Shown one piece after another: positions 57,694-64,000 of a DNA stretch of 64,000 nucleotides. The position numbers and the translations under genes were made by a program. The DNA lies in the NCBI RefSeq assembly GCF_003315415.1, contig NZ_QNSB01000008.1, positions 1 through 64,000 on the forward strand. The letters run 5' to 3'. The number at the start of each line of letters is the position of its first letter. Position 1 is the stretch's first letter. Below the pieces are notes generated by a model, which was not told the origin of the DNA, searched no databases, and saw only the letters and a list, made by a program, of their open reading frames with translations. This DNA is from Brevibacterium sanguinis. GTDB lineage: Bacteria > Actinomycetota > Actinomycetes > Actinomycetales > Brevibacteriaceae.

Positions 57694-59334
57694 ATGTCCG
57701 TTCTCATCGATCTCGATCCCGATACCCTCACCTTCGCCCAGGTCGTCGACGTCGCCCGCAATGACGCCAAAGTCGCTCTGAGCGAGACCACCCTGGCCCG
57801 CGTCGCGAAGTACCGCGAGGCCATCGACGCACTCGCCGCAGCTCCGAAGCCCGTCTACGGCGTGTCCACCGGCTTCGGCGCGCTCGCCCAGCGGCATATC
57901 CCGGCCGAGCTGCGCACCCAGCTGCAGAAGTCGCTCATCCGCTCCCACGCCGCCGGAGTCGGCGAGCCCGTCGAGCGCGAGGTCGTCCGGGCGCTGATGC
58001 TGCTGCGCGCCCGCACCCTGGCCACCGGCCGCGCCGGCGTCCGCCCCGAGGTGCTCCAGACCTACGTCGACATGCTCAACGCCGGCATCACCCCGGTCGT
58101 CCACGAGTACGGTTCGCTCGGCTGCTCCGGCGACCTCGCGCCGCTGTCGGCCTGCGCCCTCGTCGTCATGGGCGAAGGCGTGGCCGCCGGTCCCGACGGC
58201 ATCGCCCGCCCGGCGGCCGAGGTCCTTAGCGAGGCGGGGATCACCCCCGTCACCCTCGCCGAGAAGGAAGGTCTGGCGCTGGTCAACGGCACCGACGGAA
58301 TGCTCGGCATGCTCATCCTCGCCCTCACCGACCTCGAGAACCTCCTCACCGCCGTCGACGTCTCGGCCGCGATGAGCATCGAGGGGCTCTTCGGCACCGA
58401 CGCCGTGTTCGAGCCGGCCCTCCACTACGCCCTGCGCCCGCACGACGGGCAGGCCGCCTCGGCGGCGAACATGCTCGCCGCGCTCAAGGACTCGCAGATC
58501 GTCGCCAGCCACCGCGACTCCACCCACCTGGTCCAGGACGCCTACTCGATGCGCTGCGCCCCGCAGGTCAACGGCGCCGCCCGCGACGCCGTCGCCTTCG
58601 CGACCCAGGTCGCCGAGCGCGAACTCCGCTCGGCCATCGACAACCCGGTCGTCCTCACCAACGGCCAGGTGTCCTCGAACGGCAACTTCCACGGCGCGCC
58701 GCTGGCCCACGCCCTCGACTTCCTCGCCATCGTCGCCGCCGACGTCGCCTCGATGTCCGAGCGCCGCACCGACCGGATGATGGACCGCTCCCGCAATCAG
58801 GACCTCACCCCGTTCCTCGCCGACGACGCCGGCGTCGACTCCGGTCTGATGATCGCCCACTACACCCAGGCGGCGATGGTCTCCGAGGCCAAGCGCAACG
58901 CGACTCCTGCCTCGGTGGACTCGATCCCGTCCTCGGCGATGCAGGAGGACCACGTGTCGATGGGATGGTCGGCCGCCCGCAAGCTGCGTAAGGTCGTCGA
59001 CAACCTCGCCAGCGTCATCGGCATCGAGTTCTACGCCGCCGCCCGCGCCTGCGACATGCGTGAGGTCGCTCCGGCACCGGTCACCGGCGCCGTCATCGCC
59101 AAGATCCGTGAGACCGTGCCCGGCCCCGGCCCGGACCGGTTCCTGTCCCCGGAGCTCGCCGACACGATCACCAAGGTCAAGGACGGCACCCTCGTGGCCG
59201 CCGCCGAGGCGATCGCGCCGCTGGCCCACACCGTCACGGAGGCGGCCGGAACCTGGCTGCCCCAGGGCGGATCGGCCGCCGTCAACGACCCCGAGTTCAC
59301 CGCTCTGGGCAACCTCGGCGACGAAGCGAACTGA
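57694..59334 (+). CDS. hutH: Histidine ammonia-lyase (HutH)
   Basis: A 546-residue HAL, which deaminates L-histidine to trans-urocanate using an autocatalytic MIO cofactor. Tyr55 is in PVYGVSTGFG. The MIO tripeptide is Cys144-Ser145-Gly146 in GSLGCSGDLAPLSACALVVM, with Cys where most enzymes have Ala. NGTDGMLGML near 199, DAYSMRCAPQVNGAARDAV near 282-300 and FHGAPLAHALDFLAI near 332-346 are further family blocks. The length is near the family's usual 500-550. It starts 54 bases after the permease stop and ends two bases before the next gene's ATG. The first pathway step is thus encoded fourth in the operon. Confidence 0.97.
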   Translation: MSVLIDLDPDTLTFAQVVDVARNDAKVALSETTLARVAKYREAIDALAAAPKPVYGVSTGFGALAQRHIPAELRTQLQKSLIRSHAAGVGEPVEREVVRALMLLRARTLATGRAGVRPEVLQTYVDMLNAGITPVVHEYGSLGCSGDLAPLSACALVVMGEGVAAGPDGIARPAAEVLSEAGITPVTLAEKEGLALVNGTDGMLGMLILALTDLENLLTAVDVSAAMSIEGLFGTDAVFEPALHYALRPHDGQAASAANMLAALKDSQIVASHRDSTHLVQDAYSMRCAPQVNGAARDAVAFATQVAERELRSAIDNPVVLTNGQVSSNGNFHGAPLAHALDFLAIVAADVASMSERRTDRMMDRSRNQDLTPFLADDAGVDSGLMIAHYTQAAMVSEAKRNATPASVDSIPSSAMQEDHVSMGWSAARKLRKVVDNLASVIGIEFYAAARACDMREVAPAPVTGAVIAKIRETVPGPGPDRFLSPELADTITKVKDGTLVAAAEAIAPLAHTVTEAAGTWLPQGGSAAVNDPEFTALGNLGDEAN

Positions 59335-59335
59335 C

Positions 59336-60613
59336 ATGAGCGACGTCGTCTCCCTGCTGCGTCAGATCGAGGACACCGGCCGCGACTCGCGCGGTCCCGG
59401 CTACCAGCGTCCCGGGTTCTCCCCGACCGAACGGGAGCTGCGGGACTGGTTCCTCGCCGAGGCGGACCGTCGCGGTCTCGACACCGAGATCGACGCCAAC
59501 GGCATCACCTGGGCGTGGGCGACCAGCCCGGGTGAGAACGCCGTCGTCACCGGTTCTCACCTCGACTCCGTCCCCGGTGGCGGCGCCTTCGACGGTCCCC
59601 TGGGCGTCGCCTCGGCGCTCGCGGCCTTCGACGAGCTCAAGTCCTCCGGCGCGCTCGAGCGGGCCCGGCGCCCGCTCGCGCTGGCGGTGTTCCCCGAGGA
59701 GGAGGGCTCGCGCTTCGGCGTGGCCTGCCTCGGCTCGCGTCTCATCACCGGCGCGATCGACGCCGACAGGGCACTGGGCCTCAAGGACGCCGCGGGTGAC
59801 TCCTTCGCCGATGTCGCGCGTGGCTATGGCCTCGATCCGAACCGGATCGGGCGTGATGAGTCGCGGCTGGCGGGGATCGGATCATTCATCGAACTCCATG
59901 TCGAACAGGGCGTCGGGCTGATCAACACCGATCAGGCCGTGGCCATCGGGTCCTCCATCATCGGGCACGGTCGCTGGCACTTCGCGTTCACCGGTCAGGG
60001 CAATCACGCGGGAACCACTCCCATGAGCCACCGTGCCGACCCCGTGGTCGCGGCCTCCCGCGTCATCGGTGACATCCCGACGCTAGCGGCCGCCACTGAC
60101 GCGAGAGCGGTCGCGACCGTCGGGCGCACCCTCATCCACCCGGGCGGCACGAACGTCATCGCCTCGGCGATGAGCTTCTGGCTCGACATCCGGCATGCCG
60201 ACGACGCCGTCGTCGAGCAGGTGCTCGCGGCGATCTCCGCCCGGGCGCAGGAGCACGCGGCCGGTGCCGGCGTCGCGGTGAGCATCTCCCAGGAGTCGTA
60301 CTCACCGACGACGCACTTCACCGCCGAGCTCAACGACCGGCTGCGCTCGGTCCTGCCGGACGCACCGATGCTGCCCTCGGGAGCCGGCCACGACGCCGGC
60401 ATCCTCGCGGCGCACGTGCCCTCCGCGATGCTCTACGTCCGCAACCCGACCGGGGTCTCGCACGCCCCGGAAGAGGCCTGCGAGGACGCTGACGCACGGA
60501 CCGGAGTGCAGGCGCTGGCCGCGGTGCTCGAACGCGAGCTCGGCGCCGCCGGCTCGAATCCTGCGGGTTCCGGGTCTGCCGGATCCGCGAATCATGCCGG
60601 AGGTGGGGAATGA
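59336..60613 (+). CDS. M20-family amidohydrolase (allantoate amidohydrolase-like) in the hut operon
   Basis: A 425-residue hydrolase of the AllC/carbamoylase branch of M20. The metal motifs are VVTGSHLDSVPGGGAFDGPL near 64-83, VFPEEEGSRFG near 116-126, FIELHVEQGVGL and GVSHAPEEACEDADA. GNHAGTTPMSHRADPVVAAS marks the dimerisation domain. It lies between hutH and hutF, overlapping hutF by four bases. No HutG-type deformylase occurs in the operon, so this enzyme is the best candidate for hydrolysing N-formylglutamate to glutamate and formate; the general annotation 'allantoate amidohydrolase' is then misleading. The last ~20 residues are a Gly/Ser/Ala tail. Confidence 0.85.
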   Translation: MSDVVSLLRQIEDTGRDSRGPGYQRPGFSPTERELRDWFLAEADRRGLDTEIDANGITWAWATSPGENAVVTGSHLDSVPGGGAFDGPLGVASALAAFDELKSSGALERARRPLALAVFPEEEGSRFGVACLGSRLITGAIDADRALGLKDAAGDSFADVARGYGLDPNRIGRDESRLAGIGSFIELHVEQGVGLINTDQAVAIGSSIIGHGRWHFAFTGQGNHAGTTPMSHRADPVVAASRVIGDIPTLAAATDARAVATVGRTLIHPGGTNVIASAMSFWLDIRHADDAVVEQVLAAISARAQEHAAGAGVAVSISQESYSPTTHFTAELNDRLRSVLPDAPMLPSGAGHDAGILAAHVPSAMLYVRNPTGVSHAPEEACEDADARTGVQALAAVLERELGAAGSNPAGSGSAGSANHAGGGE

Positions 60614-62031
60614 GCACTCAGTACTGGTGCGAGTCGGCCTGGGTCGACGGGGCCTTTGCCACCGGCGTCCTCCTCACCTCGGATGACACCGGCACACTGA
60701 CCGCGGTCGAGACCGGGATCGCCTCCGCTCCGGCCGGCGCCGAGGTGGTCCCCGGGTTCACGCTGCCCGGCGGCGTCAATGCCCACTCCCACGCGTTCCA
60801 CCGGATCCTGCGCGGACGCACCCATGGCGACGGCGGCACGTTCTGGACATGGCGCGAGGTCATGTACTCCGTCGCCGCTCGGCTCACCCCGGAGAACTAC
60901 GAGACCGTCGCCCGCGCCGTGTTCGCGGAGATGCTCGCCGGGGGCTACACCTCGGTGGGGGAGTTCCACTACGTCCACCACGCGCCCGACGGCACCCCCT
61001 ACGGGGCGAGGGCGGACGCAGCACCGAATGTGGACGCGGCACCGGACGCGGTCGCCTCGGCGGGCTCCGACTCCGGCGCACACGCGATGGAACGGGCACT
61101 GGCCCGGGCGGCCGCCTCGGCGGGACTGCGGATCCGACTGCTCGACACCTGCTACCTCACCGGCGGCATCGACACCGAGCTCTCCGCCGAGCAGGCCCGG
61201 TTCGGCGACGGCACGATCGACGGCTACCTGGACCGGCACGCCTCTCTGGCGGCCGACCTCGCAGCCGAGTTCCCCGTCGGCGCACCCGGGGAGAGCTTCG
61301 TCCGCCTCGGTGCGGCGATCCACTCGATCCGTGCGGTCCCGGCCGCCAACCTGCCGCGCTTCACCGAGCTCACCGGCCCGGTGCACGTGCACCTGTCCGA
61401 GCAGCCGGCGGAGAACGAGGCCTGCGAGGCCGCCTACGGCACGACCCCGACGCAGGTGCTCGAGCGCTCGGGCGTCGTCACGACCGACCTCTCGGCCGTC
61501 CACGCCACCCACCTGTCCGACGACGACATCACGACCCTCGGGCAGGCGCAGGCGGCGATCGTCATGTGCCCGTGCACGGAGGCCGACCTCGCCGACGGCA
61601 TCGGACCGGCTCGGGAGCTCGCGGATGCGGGCGCGATCATCGCGATCGGCTCCGATCAGCACGTCGTCCTCGACGCGCTGCGCGAGACCCAGGCCATGGA
61701 GGCGGGGGAACGGCTGCGCTCGGGACAGCGCGGACGCTTCTCACCGGCAGAGCTCATCGCCGCGCTCACCGAGGGCGGGGCGAAGAGCCTCGAACTGCCC
61801 GTCGGCTCATTGGAACCGGGGAAGGCGTGCGACTTCATCGCGCTGAGGACAGACAGCATGCGCACGTTCGGCTCGGTGGAGGAACAGGTCGTCCTCTCCG
61901 CCACTGCCGCCGATGTCCACCTGACGGTCAGCGGTGGACAGGTGCGAGTGCGCGACGGCGTCCACACCGAGCTCGGCGAGATCTCGGCGCTGTACGCGGA
62001 GGCGTTCGCGGCGCTGGGTCTGAAGGGCTGA
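60610..62031 (+). CDS. hutF: Formimidoylglutamate deiminase (HutF)
   Basis: A 473-residue amidohydrolase that deiminates N-formimidoyl-L-glutamate to N-formylglutamate and ammonia. GFTLPGGVNAHSHAFHRILR near 49-68 holds the HxH metal site, FWTWREVMYSVAARLTPENY the substrate loop, SVGEFHYVHHAPDGTPY the HutF-specific block, and GPVHVHLSEQPAENEAC the third metal His. SDQHVVLD near 350 carries the metal Asp. ATG overlaps the preceding stop (ATGA). Compared with other HutF proteins there is an extra Ala/Asp-rich stretch near residues 133-157, encoded by an 18-bp tandem repeat. Confidence 0.95.
   Translation: MSTQYWCESAWVDGAFATGVLLTSDDTGTLTAVETGIASAPAGAEVVPGFTLPGGVNAHSHAFHRILRGRTHGDGGTFWTWREVMYSVAARLTPENYETVARAVFAEMLAGGYTSVGEFHYVHHAPDGTPYGARADAAPNVDAAPDAVASAGSDSGAHAMERALARAAASAGLRIRLLDTCYLTGGIDTELSAEQARFGDGTIDGYLDRHASLAADLAAEFPVGAPGESFVRLGAAIHSIRAVPAANLPRFTELTGPVHVHLSEQPAENEACEAAYGTTPTQVLERSGVVTTDLSAVHATHLSDDDITTLGQAQAAIVMCPCTEADLADGIGPARELADAGAIIAIGSDQHVVLDALRETQAMEAGERLRSGQRGRFSPAELIAALTEGGAKSLELPVGSLEPGKACDFIALRTDSMRTFGSVEEQVVLSATAADVHLTVSGGQVRVRDGVHTELGEISALYAEAFAALGLKG
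61015..61050 (+). repeat. 18-bp tandem repeat in hutF
   Basis: Two 18-base units (61015-61032, 61033-61050) encode DAAPNV and DAAPDA in an Ala-rich insertion between two conserved HutF blocks. Confidence 0.55.
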
Positions 62032-62074
62032 GCCATGGCCGAGTCGGTGTGCCGGGGAACGCGGGTTCCGGACC

Positions 62075-62818
62075 ATGGCTGAGGTCCCCGCCCTGCGGAG
62101 ATCGGTGGCGATCCTGCGGCACCTCGCCGCCTCGAACCGCCCGATCTCCGCGGGTGCGCTCGTCCGCACCCTCGACATCCCGCGCTCGAGCGCCTATGAG
62201 CTGCTCGGGGTCCTCGAGGAGCTCGGACTCGTCGCCCGGGCCGGTTCCGGATACGTCCTCGGCGCCGGAGTCCACGAGCTCGGCAGCTCCTATCTCCGCA
62301 CGAACCCTCTCCAGCGCCTGGCCCAGCCGATCGTCCGCCAGCTCGCGGAGGACACCTCGGCGACTGCGCAGCTTGCCGTCATCCGGGGATGGGAGACCGT
62401 GTACGTGCTCAAGGAGCAGTCGCTGAGATCCGTCGCGGTCATCACCGCGACGGGGGTGCGCATGCCCAGCTACCTCACCGCCACCGGTCGGGCGATTCTC
62501 GCGGATCTGCCCAAGTCGGAGGTGCTCGCGATGCTCCAGTCCGAGTCCGGGTTCGTCACCCGCACGGGCAGGGGACCGACGACGGTCAAGCAGCTCAATG
62601 CGATCCTCGCCCAGACCAGACGGCTCGGCTGGGCGATCGAGCACGGTGAGGTGACGCCCGGGATCTCGACGATCGCCGCGCCCGTCCACGACGTGCTCTC
62701 CCGCCCGATCGCGGCGATCGGCCTGTCGATCTCCGAGGAGTCCTACGCGGAGGATTCCGAGCCGCTCATCGAGAAGGTCGTCGACGCCGCCGCCGAGGTG
62801 ACCGCCAAGCTCCAGTGA
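62075..62818 (+). CDS. IclR-family transcriptional regulator (probable hut regulator)
   Basis: A 247-residue IclR protein. The winged HTH is LRRSVAILRHLAASNRPISA, then GALVRTLDIPRSSAYELLGV near 25-44. The C-terminal ligand domain contains ATGVRMPSYLTATGRAILAD near 127-146 and the closing APVHDVLSRPIAAIGLSI. It follows hutF after 43 bases on the same strand and is the last hut-linked gene, so it is probably the hut regulator, responding to urocanate or histidine. The palindrome at 52959-52976 is a candidate site. The ATG has no strong ribosome site. Confidence 0.88.
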   Translation: MAEVPALRRSVAILRHLAASNRPISAGALVRTLDIPRSSAYELLGVLEELGLVARAGSGYVLGAGVHELGSSYLRTNPLQRLAQPIVRQLAEDTSATAQLAVIRGWETVYVLKEQSLRSVAVITATGVRMPSYLTATGRAILADLPKSEVLAMLQSESGFVTRTGRGPTTVKQLNAILAQTRRLGWAIEHGEVTPGISTIAAPVHDVLSRPIAAIGLSISEESYAEDSEPLIEKVVDAAAEVTAKLQ

Positions 62819-62828
62819 CATGCCGGCA

Positions 62829-62908
62829 GTCGCATACCGCACCGTTGGCCGCACACCCTCCCGTCGGCGTCGCATACCGCCTCACTGGCCGCACACCCTC
62901 CCGTTGCA
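62829..62908. repeat. 40-bp tandem repeat upstream of the MNT-like gene
   Basis: Two 40-base copies (62829-62868, 62869-62908) each begin GTCGCATACCGC and share GGCCGCACACCCTCCCGT. They lie between the IclR stop and the GTG start at 62954, so they may affect expression of that small gene or mark past slippage. Confidence 0.7.
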
Positions 62909-62953
62909 CCGCGGTGTTTTACGCGCGACGGTGCGGAGTGCCACAATGGCCGC

Positions 62954-63256
62954 GTGGCAAGCGAGCCGAACGTCGACCTGTCCGAGATCGCTCGGGTGTG
63001 CGAGCGGTTCGGTGTGGCCAGCCTGCGCGTCACCGGGGCCGCCCTGACCGACAGCGAGGTGCCGCCGACGAGCAGCCTCACCTTCCTCGTCGAATTCCGA
63101 CCCGACGCACAGCGGGACTTCGGCACCTTCTTCACGCTCGGCGACGAACTCCAGCGCATAGTCGGCCGGCCCGTCGAGCTGTTCGATCGCCGCAGCCTGA
63201 GCGGTCCCGACGCACCGCCACCCGGCGGCGAGACGCACGTCGTCTATCCCGTCTGA
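62954..63256 (+). CDS. MNT-like nucleotidyltransferase-fold protein with degraded active site
   Basis: A 100-residue protein starting at GTG 62954. The layout follows minimal nucleotidyltransferases of the MntA type: an N-terminal helix (IARVCERFGVASLRVTG), a strand-loop-strand, FLVEFRPDAQRDFGTFFTLG, and DELQRIVGRPVELFDRRSL at the end. In active MNTs the loop holds a GS motif and a D-x-D pair; here the corresponding region is TGAALTDSEVPPTSSLTFLV, with no DxD. It is probably catalytically dead. No HEPN partner gene follows, as would be expected for a MntA/HepT pair. Confidence 0.65.
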   Translation: MASEPNVDLSEIARVCERFGVASLRVTGAALTDSEVPPTSSLTFLVEFRPDAQRDFGTFFTLGDELQRIVGRPVELFDRRSLSGPDAPPPGGETHVVYPV

Positions 63257-63410
63257 GACCTCGCCACGCAGCTGGTCACTGGTACAGCCGAGGCAGCGGT
63301 ACGCCATCTGAGTCACCACTCAGCCCTGGCGCGATCATCGCGCATCTGCCTACCCTGGCAGTGTCGACTCGAGCCGGCCGCACGACCTCTGCAGAACAGG
63401 AAGGCGCACA

Positions 63411-64000
63411 ATGACGGACGACACCCGCACCGAGGTCGCCACCAAGCACGAACGACTCGTCGCGATCCTCGACGAACGGGCGCTCGACGCCCTGCTCCTC
63501 ACCACGGCCGGCAGCGTGTCCTGGCTCCTGGCAGGCGCCCGCACCACGGTCGATGCCGCCTCGGGGCCGGTGTTCCAGGCGCTGGTCACACGCACGGGGA
63601 TCCACTTGGGAATCTCGGCCAATGAGGTCAACCGGATCCTCGCCGAGGAGGTCCCCGAGTCCCTGGCCCACGACGGATTCGTCACCGTCCATCCCGTCCC
63701 CTGGCACGAACCGGTGGGCGAGTTCGTCACCTCGGTCCCGGGGGCCGACCAGTGGGCGATCGGGGAGGAAGCCGATCATGCCGCGGCCCTGCGCGGCGCT
63801 CGAGCCGTCCTCCTCGACGCCGACCTCGACCGCTACCGGCCGCTCGCCCAGGACCTCGCCTCGGCGATGAGCGATGTCCTCTTCGACGCCTCGCCCGAGA
63901 TGAGCGAACTCGACCTCACCGCGGGCCTGGCCGGCCGAGCCCGGGCCGGCGGCGTCGAACCCCTCGTCCTGCTCGCGTGCGGGGAGTCGCGGGCGCCGTT
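63411..64000 (+). CDS. M24-family aminopeptidase-P-like protein (5' part; cut by window end)
   Basis: An open frame from ATG 63411 runs to the window edge, giving 196 residues. AGGAAGG precedes the start by about six bases. The sequence matches the N-terminal creatinase/prolidase domain of M24 proteins: LVAILDERALDALLLTTAGS then VSWLLAGARTTVDAASGP near 16-52. The second domain starts near 165, MSELDLTAGLAGRARAGGVE and PLVLLACGE. The catalytic metal residues would lie beyond the window. It probably cleaves Xaa-Pro bonds or a related amide. It starts 154 bases after the MNT-like gene, with no clear structure between them. Confidence 0.82.
   Translation, partial: MTDDTRTEVATKHERLVAILDERALDALLLTTAGSVSWLLAGARTTVDAASGPVFQALVTRTGIHLGISANEVNRILAEEVPESLAHDGFVTVHPVPWHEPVGEFVTSVPGADQWAIGEEADHAAALRGARAVLLDADLDRYRPLAQDLASAMSDVLFDASPEMSELDLTAGLAGRARAGGVEPLVLLACGESRAP

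Noticed and set aside
62829-62908. 40-bp tandem repeat as a CRISPR fragment
   Set aside because: The two copies are directly adjacent with no spacers between them, and there are no cas genes in the window.
62954-63256. MntA-HepT toxin-antitoxin pair
   Set aside because: No HEPN gene with an RxxxxH motif lies on either side, and the nucleotidyltransferase DxD residues are missing.

Overview
The window is high-GC actinobacterial DNA, most likely from Brevibacterium or a close relative. I infer this from the very high third-position GC, GTG and TTG starts, a mycothiol-dependent-type DinB protein, a tandem USP protein, the phage-holin/DUF3618/DUF4235 trio, and an actinobacterial hut operon. No rRNA, tRNA, insertion sequence, prophage or CRISPR array was seen. 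Almost everything is catabolic: transporter, hydrolase or dehydrogenase, and a local regulator.

Layout. 0.3-8.2 kb: an organic-acid module (crotonase, class III CoA-transferase, YdiJ-like FAD/Fe-S dehydrogenase, class V aminotransferase, divergent MatC-like permease) around an operator-rich divergent promoter. 8.3-14.2 kb: a two-HTH Lrp regulator divergent from an MHS permease, a YtcJ-like amidohydrolase and an M20 amidohydrolase. 14.3-19 kb: SNF2 ATPase, a small 'Tol' protein, an HNH-repeat protein and a decayed VOC gene. 19-24 kb: tandem USP protein, APC permease with a C-terminal cytosolic domain, FAD amine oxidase and cupin, which suggests amine or polyamine use. 24-29.4 kb: LacI regulator, C45 Ntn-hydrolase, MHS permease and a second YtcJ-like amidohydrolase. 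29.6-36.2 kb: a DinB-like protein and MarR, then LysR, MHS permease, M20 carbamoylase-type hydrolase and amidase. 37-48.6 kb: a sugar-acid cluster with two Nramp-fold transporters lacking the metal motif, a BNR sialidase-fold protein, DeoR regulator, PdxA-like dehydrogenase, DUF1537 kinase, aldo/keto reductase, DHDPS-family aldolase and D-2-hydroxyacid dehydrogenase. 48.7-52.8 kb: a CTCC-motif permease, three envelope proteins, and a SnoaL protein with a TetR regulator. 53.1-62.8 kb: histidine utilisation, hutU-hutI-YjiH permease-hutH-M20 hydrolase-hutF-IclR. The window ends in a truncated M24 peptidase gene.

How the genes work together. Three modules (8-14, 24-29 and 31-36 kb) repeat one design: an MHS permease with amide-cleaving hydrolases and its own regulator. 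They probably import and deacylate different N-acyl, carbamoyl or amide compounds. The hut operon takes histidine to glutamate through formimidoylglutamate and formylglutamate, with an M20 amidohydrolase where a HutG deformylase would be expected. The 37-48.6 kb cluster is the best candidate for an undescribed system: a four-carbon sugar-acid kinase/dehydrogenase pair sits with an aldolase and transporters of unknown substrate, and three of its promoter regions share one operator-like sequence.

Intergenic DNA is unusually rich in long inverted repeats with 18-22 bp arms. One sequence family occurs twice, on either side of the M20 gene at 12.6-14.2 kb.
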